Shown here piece by piece: positions 1 to 10,071 of a DNA stretch of 64,000 bases. The stretch spans positions 62,001-126,000 of the forward strand of contig NZ_JAKRGH010000009.1 of NCBI RefSeq assembly GCF_022347565.1. Reading direction: 5' to 3'. Source of the DNA: Vibrio sp. Of7-15 (GTDB taxonomy: Bacteria; Pseudomonadota; Gammaproteobacteria; Enterobacterales; Vibrionaceae). Each line of letters opens with the position of its first letter. The first letter of the stretch is position 1. The position numbers were made by a program, and so were the translations under genes. The notes beneath the pieces were generated by a model. It worked only from the letters and a program-made list of their open reading frames with translations, did no database searches and was not told the origin of the DNA.

Positions 1-1
1 A

Positions 2-937
2 AACCAAAACTGCGTGCAAGCAGCATTATATACACAAAAAAATGGCAAGACTCGCGTCAACGTCCCTTCTCATCAATCTATTTTCGTGACAACAAATGTA
101 CGAACCGTCAGTAAATCTGAGAAAAAGCAGCAATTTTGTGATTTAGAACTAAGCACAACTCCTTTTAATAACTATCAGCTATCTGGCTGTCTAGTTGAAA
201 GGAACAAGCCTCTGCCTTTGAACTTCGCCATTCAAGACACGTTTTTATACACCCAAGAAGTCATTCGAAAAGAATTGGAAGCACAAGGGGTTAGCTTTAA
301 AGGACAAGTCATAAAGGGCAAACCACAAGCTCAAGGAAAAGTCTTAGCCCAACACCAATCAGCCTCTTTACCTGAGCTGATTGATATCATGCTTAAAGAG
401 TCAGATAACTTAATCGCAGATAACCTAACGAAAGCTTTAGGTAGCTATTACTACCAACAACCTGGTAGCTTTTCAAATGGCACTGCGGCGATTAAAGACA
501 TTTTGAAACAAAAAGCCAATATCAACCTATCTAACTCTCGATTGGTTGACGGCTCTGGCCTATCTCGTAATAACCGTATTACAGCAAAGCAGTTAACCGA
601 TGTACTAAATTATATCTATAAAAATGATGCTCAATTAAAACTGCTTCGTCACTTACCGACCGCAGGAATGGATGGTACGTTACAGTACCGACGCAGCATG
701 CGTATTGATCCTATAAAAGGAAAGATTACCGCAAAAAGTGGTTCTTTGTATGGCACTTATAATATGGCAGGGTTTGCAACAACCTCAGCAGGTGAACCCC
801 TTCTGTTTGTACAATTAATCTCAAACTACCTCCCAGAGCCTAAAAAAGAAGGAGCCCCAGTGACTCCTCCTGCTATTGAGCTATTTGAAAAACAGTTTTA
901 CCAAGATTTACTTAGCTCAAGCCTAAGTAATAATTAA
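2..937 (+). CDS. dacB: D-alanyl-D-alanine carboxypeptidase/endopeptidase PBP4, 3' part
   Basis: This is the C-terminal part of a peptidase family S13 penicillin-binding protein, a periplasmic enzyme that trims and cleaves peptidoglycan cross-links. The reading frame is open to the left edge, so the start, the signal peptide and the SxxK nucleophile motif lie outside the window. Visible are the second motif, SDN (in KESDNLIADN), the VDGSGLSRNN block typical of PBP4, and the third motif in the form KSG (ITAKSGSLYG), where many relatives have KTG. The gene is convergent with the MgtE-type gene and overlaps its 3' end by 26 bp. No terminator separates them. The identification is firm; only the 5' end is missing. 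Confidence 0.93.
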   Translation, partial: NQNCVQAALYTQKNGKTRVNVPSHQSIFVTTNVRTVSKSEKKQQFCDLELSTTPFNNYQLSGCLVERNKPLPLNFAIQDTFLYTQEVIRKELEAQGVSFKGQVIKGKPQAQGKVLAQHQSASLPELIDIMLKESDNLIADNLTKALGSYYYQQPGSFSNGTAAIKDILKQKANINLSNSRLVDGSGLSRNNRITAKQLTDVLNYIYKNDAQLKLLRHLPTAGMDGTLQYRRSMRIDPIKGKITAKSGSLYGTYNMAGFATTSAGEPLLFVQLISNYLPEPKKEGAPVTPPAIELFEKQFYQDLLSSSLSNN

Positions 938-1757
938 CCGTAGAGAAATAAATTAGCATTCCTGATATATCCACTACCGATGCTAACACTGGGCTTACAA
1001 GTACTGCCGGGTCCAGTTTTAGCGCCCTTGCAATAATGGGTAAGAGCCCGCCAAGTGTAGTAGACAAAATAACCTGAATCGACAACGCCACTCCAATAGC
1101 TAACGCAATACTATTTAGAGCAAAACCGCCAGTACTGGTGTCGCCACTGAAATAAAAAATTCGAATCATCACAACGCAAGAAATTGAAGCCGCTATAAAA
1201 AGAGAAACTCGAAACTCTTTCCACATAACATCAAGCCACTGCCGCTTTTTAAGCTCGCCCATCGCTAATGCTCGAATAACAAGAGTGGCTGCTTGAGAGC
1301 CCGTATTTCCCCCTGCTGCTGCGATGACTGGCATATAAATGGCTAATAGCACTAACTGAGCTAATGTGTCTTCATAACTGGCAATAATTAGCCCAGAGAC
1401 AATACCCAGCAAGGCAAGCCCAATGATCCAACCAATACGTTGCTTTACATGAGCTAATACGCTTGTTGTTAAATAATCCTCAGTGGTTTCTACTTCTGAA
1501 CAAATCAGACCTAACCCATGAGCAAAGTGCCGTTTACGTACCTCCTCTCCCATAGTATCTAACTGGTCTAGTAATGCTTGTACATGATTAATCGAGCACT
1601 CACTGAGTACAGCAACCGCTTCATTGATTGGCATCACGACTAAAAGTTCGGCTTGTTTTTGCTCGTTATATTGCAAAAAGGCGTTTCTGGCAGCCAAAAT
1701 TTCTTGTTGAGCAAACTCATTTTTTTCAATAGGTGTTACGCAGTTCATTACCGCCAT
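912..1757 (-). CDS. Short MgtE-family divalent cation (Mg2+) transporter without CBS domains
   Basis: This is an inner-membrane Mg2+ channel/transporter of the MgtE (SLC41) type, 281 aa. The signature AGGNTGSQAATLVIRALA, in the pore-forming region near residue 155, identifies the family. About 110 residues of cytoplasmic N domain precede roughly five membrane segments. Full-length MgtE is about 450 aa and has a pair of CBS domains between these parts; here they are absent, so gating must differ from the studied MgtE. I chose the ATG at 1757 because GGGAG lies 7 nt upstream; a frame-open extension to 1814 lacks such a site. A leader of about 260 nt with a peptide ORF precedes it. The product class is secure; the ion is inferred from the family. 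Confidence 0.85.
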   Translation of the reverse strand: MAVMNCVTPIEKNEFAQQEILAARNAFLQYNEQKQAELLVVMPINEAVAVLSECSINHVQALLDQLDTMGEEVRKRHFAHGLGLICSEVETTEDYLTTSVLAHVKQRIGWIIGLALLGIVSGLIIASYEDTLAQLVLLAIYMPVIAAAGGNTGSQAATLVIRALAMGELKKRQWLDVMWKEFRVSLFIAASISCVVMIRIFYFSGDTSTGGFALNSIALAIGVALSIQVILSTTLGGLLPIIARALKLDPAVLVSPVLASVVDISGMLIYFSTVNYYLGLS

Positions 1758-1922
1758 GGCGAATCTCCCGATTGGCAAACAGTAAAGACCATCAAAACGA
1801 CACAACGTCCACACCTACCAATATAAGTAAGCACTAACTTGTTGTCTCATTTACAGTAATTATTTAGGGGGAAAACTTGAAGAAGAGAAGCTCCAACCAG
1901 ACACGGTCAGAGGGAAGTACAC

Positions 1923-1979
1923 CAATACCGCTATCTGTTTAATTTTCCACCCTGCATACTAGGGGGATGGTCGGTATTG
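1923..1979 (-). promoter_or_regulatory. Leader hairpin enclosing the leader peptide ORF
   Basis: On the minus strand CAATACCG (1979-1972) pairs perfectly with CGGTATTG (1930-1923). An inner helix CCATCC/GGGTGG (one G-U pair) lies within the loop. The arms coincide with the first codons and the immediate post-stop region of the leader ORF. A smaller hairpin, GTCGC/GCGAC at 2017-2002, precedes it. Downstream the leader is pyrimidine-rich and G-poor in places, which could suit Rho. No U-tract terminator follows directly. Confidence 0.5.
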
Positions 1980-1984
1980 TTCAT
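1931..1984 (-). CDS. Putative 17-residue leader peptide ahead of the MgtE-type gene
   Basis: An ATG preceded by TTTGGAG at 6-nt spacing opens an 18-codon frame encoding MNNTDHPPSMQGGKLNR and ending in TAG. It lies in the 5' leader of the transporter gene, about 170 nt before its start. The peptide carries an Asp-His-Pro-Pro stretch near its N terminus. The ORF sits entirely inside a hairpin whose left arm is codons 2-5 and whose right arm begins at the first base after the stop codon, so its translation should disrupt that hairpin. Proline/acidic leader peptides (MgtL, MgtP) control Mg2+ transporters in enterobacteria by Mg2+-dependent ribosome behaviour. This peptide is not recognisably homologous, and the analogy is inference. 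Confidence 0.5.
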   Translation of the reverse strand: MNNTDHPPSMQGGKLNR

Positions 1985-2023
1985 TAAAGTCTCCAAATGT
2001 TGTCGCAATAGCGCGACGGCGAA

Positions 2024-2051
2024 ATCATACTCTTTTATAAAAAACATGCAA
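2024..2051 (-). promoter_or_regulatory. Putative sigma-70 promoter for the MgtE-type gene
   Basis: TTGCAT (2051-2046) and TATGAT (2029-2024) are separated by 16 bp on the minus strand. A start near 2017 would give a leader of about 260 nt containing the peptide ORF and hairpins. Confidence 0.45.
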
Positions 2052-2080
2052 TTATCACGGGCTACAAGTTTCTAAAAAAA

Positions 2081-2111
2081 CATAAAAAAGCCCGTAACAA
2101 AGTCACGGGCT
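2081..2111 (-). terminator. Intrinsic terminator after carB
   Basis: The stem AGCCCGT/ACGGGCT (2111-2089 on the minus strand) is followed by TTTTTTATG. It ends the carAB transcript. The segment TCACGGGCTA (2103-2112) is repeated exactly at 2055-2064, so one arm has an alternative partner. Confidence 0.8.
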
Positions 2112-2168
2112 ATTAGAGTTATGATGTAAACCTTTTTCAGCCTACTTGTATATCGAAAAGTAATTCAG

Positions 2169-5100
2169 TTACTTAGTGATACGTGAATGTAACTCTTGTA
2201 CTGAAGTTACTGTACCGCGATCATCTGCAGTGTGAGCCATACACGTCGCAAACGCCGCATTCAGCGTTGTGGTGTAGTTCACTTTCTCTGCTAGTGCACC
2301 ACGGCGAAGTACTTTAGAGTCTTCAATCGCTTGGCGGCCTTCTGCCGTATTGACAATATAGCTGTACTCATTGTTCTTGATACGGTCAAGAATATGTGGA
2401 CGACCTTCATGAACCTTGTTTACTAAACGTGGGTTAATACCCGCTTCACCAAGAATCACCGCAGTACCATGAGTCGCATCCAGTTGGTAACCTAACTTCA
2501 CTAACTTAGACGCTAAATCCACTACACGTTGCTTGTCGTTGTTACGTACCGATAGAAGCGCGCGGCCACCATCTTCGTACTCTTTACCACAACCAAGCTC
2601 AGCTTTTGCAAATGCTTCAGCAAACGTATCCCCCACACCCATAACTTCACCAGTAGAACGCATTTCTGGGCCTAACAGTGGGTCTACACCTGGGAACTTG
2701 TTAAATGGCAGAACCACTTCTTTCACTGAGTAATATGGCGGAATGATTTCTTTTGTGAAACCTTGAGATTCAAGCGACTGGCCAGCCATAACGCGTGCGG
2801 CAATCTTAGCCACTGGCGCACCCGTTGCTTTAGACACGAAAGGAACCGTACGGGCAGCACGAGGGTTAACTTCAATTAAGTAAACTTCGTTGTCTTTAAC
2901 CGCAAATTGCGTGTTCATCAAACCACGAACACCCAGCTCAAAGGCTAGCTTCTCAACTTGCTCTCGCATTACGTCTTGAATTTCTTTGCTTAGCGTATAA
3001 GCAGGCAGAGAACATGCGGAGTCACCAGAGTGCACACCAGCTTGCTCAATGTGCTCCATAATGCCCGCGATAACCACACGCTCACCATCACAAATCGCAT
3101 CAATATCCACTTCTACCGCATCATCTAAGAAACGGTCAAGCAGGACTGGGGATTCGTTAGAAACGCTTACTGCTTCGTTGAAGTAACGACGTAAGTCACC
3201 TTCATCGTAAACAATTTCCATGGCACGCCCACCCAGAACATACGACGGACGTACAACCAATGGGAAACCAATTTCTTTTGATTTCTCAACTGCTTGTTCC
3301 ATTGTTGTTACTGTCGCATTTTCAGGCTGCTTTAAGCCTAAACGCTCAACGGCAGCTTGGAAGCGTTCACGGTCTTCAGCACGGTCAATAGCATCAGGGC
3401 TAGTACCAATGATTGGTACACCAGCCGCTTCTAATGCACGAGCTAGCTTAAGTGGCGTTTGACCACCGTATTGAACGATAACACCTTTTGGCTTCTCTAC
3501 ACGTGCAATGGCTAATACATCTTCAAGAGTAACGGGTTCGAAATACAAACGGTCAGAGGTATCGTAGTCTGTTGAAACCGTTTCTGGGTTACAGTTCACC
3601 ATGATGGTTTCGTAACCGTCTTCACGCAGTGCCAAAGAGGCATGTACACAACAGTAATCGAACTCAATACCTTGGCCAATACGGTTAGGACCACCGCCCA
3701 ATACCATAATTTTATCTTTATCCGTTGGCTGCGCTTCACACTCTTCATCGTAAGATGAGTACATGTACGCGGTATCTGATGAGAACTCAGCAGCACAAGT
3801 ATCTACGCGCTTGTAAACGGGGTGAATGTCATTTTGATCACGCAGCTTACGAATTTCGCTTTCTGCTACGCCTAACAGTTTCGCTAAACGAGCATCGGCA
3901 AAACCTTTACGCTTCAGTTTACGCAAAATCGTTTTATTCAGACCTGCAAAACCATTTTCTTTCACTTGTTCTTCTAGTTTCACGATTTCTTCAATCTGAA
4001 CTAGGAACCAGCGATCCACATTCGTTAGGTTAAACACGCCATCTACAGATAAGCCCGCACGGAAAGCGTCTGCAATGTACCAAATACGCTCAGCACCAGG
4101 CTCTTTCAGTTCATGACGGATCTTGCTCATTGCATCTGGTTCATCCAGATCAACCATTTCGTCAAAACCAGTAGCGCCAACTTCTAGGCCACGTAGTGCT
4201 TTATGCAATGATTCTTGTTGGTTACGACCAATGGCCATCACCTCACCAACTGACTTCATTTGAGTCGTTAGGCGGTCATTCGCACCAGCAAATTTTTCGA
4301 AGTTAAAACGAGGGATCTTAGTTACAACATAATCGATTGTTGGCTCAAATGACGCTGGTGTTGCACCACCTGTGATGTCATTCATCAACTCATCAAGAGT
4401 GAAACCAATCGCTAATTTTGCTGCGATTTTTGCAATCGGGAAGCCTGTCGCTTTTGATGCTAGTGCAGAAGAACGAGATACACGTGGGTTCATCTCGATG
4501 ATAACCATACGGCCATCTTTCGGATTGATACCAAACTGTACGTTTGAACCACCTGTTTCCACACCGATTTCACGAAGAACCGCCAAAGAAGCATTACGCA
4601 TTAATTGGTATTCTTTATCAGTTAATGTCTGCGCTGGTGCGACTGTGATGGAGTCCCCCGTATGGACACCCATTGCATCGAAGTTTTCGATAGCACATAC
4701 GATGATGCAGTTATCGTTTTTATCACGAACCACTTCCATCTCGTACTCTTTCCAACCGATTAGTGATTCATCAATCAGAAGTTCATTTGTTGGGGAAAGA
4801 TCCAAACCACGAGAACAAATTTCTTCGAACTCTTCTTTGTTATACGCGATACCACCACCAGTACCACCCATCGTAAATGAAGGACGAATAATACAAGGGA
4901 AGCCAACCATATCGAGAACTTTGTAAGCTTCTTCCATGCTCTTCGCGGTATCGGCACGAGGACACTCTAAACCGATAGATTTCATTGCTTTATCGAAACG
5001 AGAACGGTCTTCTGCTTTATCAATTGCGTCAGCCGTTGCACCAATCATTTCAACATTAAATTCTTCTAGAACACCGTGTTTCTCTAAATCTAGAGCACAG

Positions 5101-5390
5101 TTCAATGCCGTCTGGCCACCCATGGTAGGCAGAACCGCATCTGGACGTTCTTTAGCGATGATGTTACGTACAACCTCCCAATGAATTGGCTCGATGTATG
5201 TCGCATCTGCCATTTCTGGATCGGTCATGATAGTGGCAGGGTTAGAGTTAACTAAGATAACTCGGTAACCTTCTTCACGAAGTGCTTTACACGCTTGTGC
5301 GCCAGAGTAGTCGAACTCACATGCCTGACCGATCACAATCGGGCCAGCACCTAGAATTAGAACACTTTTAATGTCATTACGTTTTGGCAT
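2169..5390 (-). CDS. carB: Carbamoyl-phosphate synthase large subunit
   Basis: CarB makes carbamoyl phosphate from ammonia, bicarbonate and two ATP, feeding arginine and pyrimidine synthesis. The protein is 1073 aa, the usual enterobacterial length. It shows the duplicated architecture: two carbamoyl-phosphate/ATP-grasp halves (about 1-400 and 553-935) separated by an oligomerisation region, then a C-terminal MGS-like allosteric domain (about 936-1073). Each half begins with the family motif, [20 protein letters not shown] and later [18 protein letters not shown]. The start at 5390 matches the conserved [14 protein letters not shown]. carA ends 17 bp upstream, so the two are co-transcribed as carA-carB. 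Nothing looks damaged. Confidence 0.98.
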   Translation of the reverse strand: MPKRNDIKSVLILGAGPIVIGQACEFDYSGAQACKALREEGYRVILVNSNPATIMTDPEMADATYIEPIHWEVVRNIIAKERPDAVLPTMGGQTALNCALDLEKHGVLEEFNVEMIGATADAIDKAEDRSRFDKAMKSIGLECPRADTAKSMEEAYKVLDMVGFPCIIRPSFTMGGTGGGIAYNKEEFEEICSRGLDLSPTNELLIDESLIGWKEYEMEVVRDKNDNCIIVCAIENFDAMGVHTGDSITVAPAQTLTDKEYQLMRNASLAVLREIGVETGGSNVQFGINPKDGRMVIIEMNPRVSRSSALASKATGFPIAKIAAKLAIGFTLDELMNDITGGATPASFEPTIDYVVTKIPRFNFEKFAGANDRLTTQMKSVGEVMAIGRNQQESLHKALRGLEVGATGFDEMVDLDEPDAMSKIRHELKEPGAERIWYIADAFRAGLSVDGVFNLTNVDRWFLVQIEEIVKLEEQVKENGFAGLNKTILRKLKRKGFADARLAKLLGVAESEIRKLRDQNDIHPVYKRVDTCAAEFSSDTAYMYSSYDEECEAQPTDKDKIMVLGGGPNRIGQGIEFDYCCVHASLALREDGYETIMVNCNPETVSTDYDTSDRLYFEPVTLEDVLAIARVEKPKGVIVQYGGQTPLKLARALEAAGVPIIGTSPDAIDRAEDRERFQAAVERLGLKQPENATVTTMEQAVEKSKEIGFPLVVRPSYVLGGRAMEIVYDEGDLRRYFNEAVSVSNESPVLLDRFLDDAVEVDIDAICDGERVVIAGIMEHIEQAGVHSGDSACSLPAYTLSKEIQDVMREQVEKLAFELGVRGLMNTQFAVKDNEVYLIEVNPRAARTVPFVSKATGAPVAKIAARVMAGQSLESQGFTKEIIPPYYSVKEVVLPFNKFPGVDPLLGPEMRSTGEVMGVGDTFAEAFAKAELGCGKEYEDGGRALLSVRNNDKQRVVDLASKLVKLGYQLDATHGTAVILGEAGINPRLVNKVHEGRPHILDRIKNNEYSYIVNTAEGRQAIEDSKVLRRGALAEKVNYTTTLNAAFATCMAHTADDRGTVTSVQELHSRITK

Positions 5391-5407
5391 TTTCTTACTA
5401 CTCCGAA

Positions 5408-6547
5408 TTAAGCGCTGTGTTGCTTGATTAGTTCGATAAAGTGGTCAAACAATGGTGCTGCATCGTGTGGACCTGGGCTTGCTTCTGGGTGACCTTGGAA
5501 GCTGAATGCTGGCTTGTCAGTGCGGTGAATACCTTGTAAAGAACCATCAAACAAAGACTTATGAGTCGCTCGTAAGTTCTCTGGTAATGTAGCTTCGTCC
5601 GCAGCGAAACCGTGGTTTTGAGATGTGATCATCACAACATCACGATCTAAATCCTTAACCGGGTGGTTAGCTCCGTGGTGACCAAACTTCATTTTTACTG
5701 TTTGTGCGCCACTTGCTAGAGCAAGGATTTGGTGACCAAGACAGATACCAAAAATTGGTAAGCCTTTTTCTAAAAACACTTTTGTCGCTTCAATCGCATA
5801 CGTACATGGTTCTGGGTCACCTGGGCCATTTGATAAGAATACGCCATCAGGATTTAGTGCCAGAACCTCTTCTGCTGAAGTTTGTGCCGGAACAACCGTT
5901 AAACGACAGCCACGATCAACCAACATACGTAAGATATTGCGTTTTGCACCAAAGTCATACGCAACAACATGGTATGGAAGTTCGCTGTCATCTTTTGCCT
6001 CTGGTAAACCGCCAGTCAACGTCCACGAACCTTGTTTCCACTGATACGTTTCAGCGGTCGTCACTTCTTTTGCTAGGTCCATCCCTTTCAGGCCAGGGAA
6101 CTCTTTCGCTTTCGCCAGTGCTAACGCTTCATCTAAGTTATCGCCCGCAATGATGCAACCGTTCTGCGCACCTTTTTCACGTAGGAGACGAGTCAGCTTA
6201 CGCGTATCGATTTCTGCGATACCAACGATATTTTGGGATTTAAGATAATCAGAAAGGGAGAGTTGGTTACGGAAGTTAGAAGCTAGAAGGGGAAGGTCGC
6301 GAATGATAAGACCTTGAGCATGGATTGAAGAGGATTCTTCGTCTTCGGAATTGGTTCCGGTATTGCCAATATGGGGATAAGTGAGTGTAACGATCTGCTG
6401 AGAATAGGAAGGGTCAGTAAGGATTTCTTGATACCCCGTCATAGAGGTATTAAAAACAACTTCACCAACGGCTAAACCATCCGCCCCAATGGACTCACCG
6501 TGGAACACTGTCCCATCTTCTAGGACTAACAGTGCTAATTTACTCAA
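5408..6547 (-). CDS. carA: Carbamoyl-phosphate synthase small subunit (glutaminase)
   Basis: CarA hydrolyses glutamine and channels ammonia to CarB. The 379-aa protein has the CPSase small-chain N domain ([20 protein letters not shown]) and a class I glutamine amidotransferase domain with the nucleophile in FGICLGHQ near residue 270 and the catalytic His/Glu in [13 protein letters not shown] place the start at a TTG (6547), because GGAGG lies 5 nt upstream and homologues begin at exactly this SK(S/L)ALLVLEDG point. The upstream in-frame extension to 6601 looks unlike protein. It is the first gene of carAB. A 490-bp AT-rich gap separates it from dapB, so it has its own promoter. Confidence 0.96.
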   Translation of the reverse strand: MSKLALLVLEDGTVFHGESIGADGLAVGEVVFNTSMTGYQEILTDPSYSQQIVTLTYPHIGNTGTNSEDEESSSIHAQGLIIRDLPLLASNFRNQLSLSDYLKSQNIVGIAEIDTRKLTRLLREKGAQNGCIIAGDNLDEALALAKAKEFPGLKGMDLAKEVTTAETYQWKQGSWTLTGGLPEAKDDSELPYHVVAYDFGAKRNILRMLVDRGCRLTVVPAQTSAEEVLALNPDGVFLSNGPGDPEPCTYAIEATKVFLEKGLPIFGICLGHQILALASGAQTVKMKFGHHGANHPVKDLDRDVVMITSQNHGFAADEATLPENLRATHKSLFDGSLQGIHRTDKPAFSFQGHPEASPGPHDAAPLFDHFIELIKQHSA

Positions 6548-7039
6548 GACAACCTCCAAAACAAATAAGAATGCAGTTAAAGTGTATAAAGTTGCAAACA
6601 CTCATTCCATACAAAGTCACAAACCCAGTCAAGCTGAATTTTGACAAATTGGCGGCATTCTATTGATGTCCTCAAAAACTGTCAATATCTTTCCAATAAA
6701 AAAATTTATTTTTAAGCAGTTCAGGTTGAAAGTGGTTAAAATCCCTTAAAAAAACAATAAAACTAATTTTTTCACCCTTAAAAATGAAAATTTCTTGCCA
6801 TAGATAGCAAAAACAAAACAAAAATTACAGAACGGCGATCTCTAAGGTTCCGCAATCGTTAATCTATAACCAAAAGGCACTAATAACTAACAACAGAGAG
6901 AAAAAACCACCACAAACGACAAAATAAGAAAGAAAAATCACAAGAAACAGCGAGAAATTGAAAGGAAAAAGATAAGATAAAAATAGAAGGAATTTATGCA
7001 CCACAATAGCTGCAGTGCATAAATAGTTATATTTTGTTT
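6548..7039. other. Intergenic region dapB-carA: A-rich tract and carA control region
   Basis: This 492-bp gap holds no gene that I can see. Next to carA the minus strand has TTGACT (about 6636-6631) as a possible -35 and sequences resembling ArgR-box halves (CTGCATTCTTATTTG near 6570 and AAAATTCAGC near 6640), as expected for an arginine/pyrimidine-controlled operon; this is weak evidence. From about 6780 to 6990 the plus strand is strongly A-rich with few T, so a minus-strand transcript would be U-rich. Confidence 0.4.
6992..7024 (-). terminator. Inverted repeat just after dapB, probable weak terminator
   Basis: ATTTATGCAC and GTGCATAAAT form a perfect 10-bp inverted repeat with a 13-nt loop, 15 bp past the dapB stop. 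On the minus strand it is followed by TTCCTTCTATTTTTATC, a poor U-tract, so termination may be inefficient. Confidence 0.5.
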
Positions 7040-7873
<834 letters not shown>

Positions 7874-7933
7874 TTACTTAATATCTTCACTGTATCGGTT
7901 TGATTATAAAAGCCAAGCCTTTAAAAGAGTAAA

Positions 7934-7964
7934 TACAAAAAAACCTCAGCATTGGCCGAGGTTT
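7934..7964 (-). terminator. Intrinsic terminator after ispH
   Basis: AAACCTC/GAGGTTT (7941-7964, with a short internal GC helix) is followed on the minus strand by seven T. It closes the fkpB-ispH transcript ahead of dapB. Confidence 0.8.
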
Positions 7965-7984
7965 TTGTATAAATCAATCTAAGG

Positions 7985-8926
7985 CTAAATATTTTTTACT
8001 TGCAGCTCTCGCGGTACTTCAAAGAACATGTTTTCTTCTCGCCCTTCAAGCTCTTCAACAGACGCCCCACCAATCACTTTAATACGATTGACAATTTGAT
8101 CCACCAACTCTTCAGGAGCAGAGGCACCTGCCGTTACCCCAACAACAGACACGCCATCAAACCAAGATTCTTGAATATCTTCCGGGCAATCAATTAAGTA
8201 GCCTGGTGTTCCTAACTTTTCAGACAATTCTTTTAGTCGCTTAGAGTTCGATGAGTTCTGGGATCCGACAACAACCATGGCATCCGCTTGCGAGGCAAGA
8301 TCACGAATAGCATCTTGACGATTCTGAGTCGCATAACAGATGTCATCTTTACGCGGTCCTTGGATCTCAGGGAAAACCTCACGCAATTTCGCAATCACAT
8401 CGGCGGTCTCATCCACAGACAACGTGGTTTGACTCACGTAGTGAAAGTTAGTTGGATCTTTTACTGTCAGGTTATGTACATCTTCTGGTTTTTCTACCAA
8501 GTACATTCCACCGACATCACTCGCGTATTGGCCCATGGTGCCTTCAACTTCTGGGTGACCAGCATGACCAATAAGAACCACTTCCATATTCTTACGGCTC
8601 GCACGTGCTACTTCCATGTGAACTTTAGTCACGAGCGGGCAAGTTGCATCAAATACCGTTAGTTTTCGTGCCTTTGCTTCATTACGCACAGCTTGAGATA
8701 CACCATGAGCAGAAAAGATAACTATATTATCATCTGGCACTTCATGGATCTCTTCGACAAAAATAGCCCCGCGCTCTTTTAAACCTTCTACTACAAAGCG
8801 GTTATGCACGACTTCATGACGAACATAAATAGGCGGCTGATACATTTCTAGGGCTCGCTCTACAATGCTTATCGCACGATCAACCCCAGCACAAAAGCCA
8901 CGAGGATTAGCTAACAATATTTTCAT
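7985..8926 (-). CDS. ispH: 4-hydroxy-3-methylbut-2-enyl diphosphate reductase
   Basis: IspH (LytB) is the last enzyme of the MEP isoprenoid pathway, converting HMBPP to IPP and DMAPP with a 4Fe-4S cluster. The 313-aa protein has the three cluster cysteines in [10 protein letters not shown] (Cys12), [11 protein letters not shown] (near 96) and [10 protein letters not shown] (near 197), plus the conserved histidines in RHEVVHN and GHAGHPE. It lies 23 bp downstream of fkpB on the same strand, the usual enterobacterial pairing. Sequence and length are typical. Confidence 0.97.
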   Translation of the reverse strand: MKILLANPRGFCAGVDRAISIVERALEMYQPPIYVRHEVVHNRFVVEGLKERGAIFVEEIHEVPDDNIVIFSAHGVSQAVRNEAKARKLTVFDATCPLVTKVHMEVARASRKNMEVVLIGHAGHPEVEGTMGQYASDVGGMYLVEKPEDVHNLTVKDPTNFHYVSQTTLSVDETADVIAKLREVFPEIQGPRKDDICYATQNRQDAIRDLASQADAMVVVGSQNSSNSKRLKELSEKLGTPGYLIDCPEDIQESWFDGVSVVGVTAGASAPEELVDQIVNRIKVIGGASVEELEGREENMFFEVPRELQVKNI

Positions 8927-8949
8927 TTCGACTTGCTCTTAATTAGCGT

Positions 8950-9384
8950 TTAGTTTGTTATAGAAACAATTTCAACTTCGAAGACTACATCTTGACCTGC
9001 AAGAGGATGGTTAAAGTCTACTGTTACTGAATCACCAGCAATATCAGTGATAATCCCTGGAATATCGACACCATCTGGGCCTGCAAACGCCATAATGGTG
9101 CCAACCTCTGCAGCAGCATCGCCCACAAATTTACTTTTATCCATATGGTGGATATTGTCTGGATTTGATAAACCAAAAGCATCAGCCGCTTCCAGCTCAA
9201 TACTTTCTTTTGTGCCTGCTTTTAGCCCGAGTAAACACTTTTCAAAATTATCACTTAAGCTGCCGTCGCCCATTGTAAACTTGGCAGGCTTGCCTGAATT
9301 AAGTGTGGAATCCGCTACCGAACCATCTTGCAACTTAATGGTAAAGTGCATAATAACTTCACTACTCTTATCGATCACAGACAT
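8950..9384 (-). CDS. fkpB: FKBP-type peptidyl-prolyl cis-trans isomerase (SlpA/FkpB type)
   Basis: This is a cytoplasmic proline isomerase of the SlyD-like FKBP group, 144 aa. The FKBP core is interrupted by the insert-in-flap domain (roughly residues 70-120), visible as EAADAFGLSNPDNIHHMDKS and the following Gly-rich hydrophobic stretch. It ends in DFNHPLAGQDVVFEVEIVSI, a strong family signature. Unlike SlyD there is no His/Cys-rich metal-binding tail, hence FkpB. It is the first gene of a two-gene unit with ispH. Confidence 0.93.
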   Translation of the reverse strand: MSVIDKSSEVIMHFTIKLQDGSVADSTLNSGKPAKFTMGDGSLSDNFEKCLLGLKAGTKESIELEAADAFGLSNPDNIHHMDKSKFVGDAAAEVGTIMAFAGPDGVDIPGIITDIAGDSVTVDFNHPLAGQDVVFEVEIVSITN

Positions 9385-9493
9385 GTTTCTATCCTTGTTT
9401 TTATTTTAATGTAGGTATGCGTTCTACCAATACAACCAATCTTGCTGGAAACTTGGTTTTGGTATTTTCTCTCTCATTAGCACTTATAAATGA

Positions 9494-9523
9494 AAGCGCC
9501 GCCCGAATCAACGGACAGCGCTT
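9494..9523 (-). terminator. Stem-loop after lspA
   Basis: A 12-bp stem (AAGCGCTGTCCG/CGGGCGGCGCTT, two G-U pairs) with loop TTGATT lies about 30 bp past lspA on the minus strand. It is followed by only a weak T-run. It probably ends the ribF-ileS-lspA transcript. Confidence 0.6.
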
Positions 9524-9552
9524 AAGGGTATTACGCTCATCTGTAATTTAAG

Positions 9553-10071
9553 TTACTTTTGCTTATCTTTATCTGATCTAAAGCCGTCAAGAATAATCAA
9601 AGCCGCACCAATACATATGGCGGAATCTGCTAAATTAAATGCAGGCCAATGGTAAGTGCCCCAAAAGAAATCTAAATAATCGACAACAAAACCATGCACA
9701 ATGCGATCAAAAACATTGCCAACAGCTCCACCAATAATCAGAGCATAAGCAATGTTATTAAGCTTATCAGCCGCCGATGACTTACGCATCCAGAACATTA
9801 ATAAGCCACACACCACAAATGCAATACCGGTAAAGAACCAACGCTGCCAACCACCAGCGTCACTTAAGAAACTAAAAGCGGCACCATAGTTATGAACATA
9901 CAACAGGTTGAAAAATGGCAGAACCTCAATGCGATTTTGCCAGCCATAACCCATGTTATCCATCACAACTAATTTGATTGCGATGTCAGCAATAAAGACC
10001 AGTACCGCTAGCCAAAGCCAGCGGATACCTGATTCTTTAATGGAAGGCATCTGTGTTAAAGCACCTGCCAT
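9553..10071 (-). CDS. lspA: Lipoprotein signal peptidase (signal peptidase II)
   Basis: LspA is an inner-membrane aspartyl protease that cleaves prolipoprotein signal peptides after lipidation. The 172-aa protein has four hydrophobic segments and the conserved catalytic blocks [18 protein letters not shown] and FNLADSAI. Its ATG overlaps the ileS stop in the arrangement TAATG, so the two are translationally coupled. It is the last gene of the ribF-ileS-lspA operon. Among its likely clients in this window are the lipoproteins at 35447-35875 and 63174-63620. Confidence 0.96.
   Translation of the reverse strand: MAGALTQMPSIKESGIRWLWLAVLVFIADIAIKLVVMDNMGYGWQNRIEVLPFFNLLYVHNYGAAFSFLSDAGGWQRWFFTGIAFVVCGLLMFWMRKSSAADKLNNIAYALIIGGAVGNVFDRIVHGFVVDYLDFFWGTYHWPAFNLADSAICIGAALIILDGFRSDKDKQK

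Noticed and set aside
4372-4926. 184-codon open frame antisense to carB
   Set aside because: It mirrors a strongly conserved CarB segment, has no ribosome site and no recognisable protein features; it is a by-product of codon usage.
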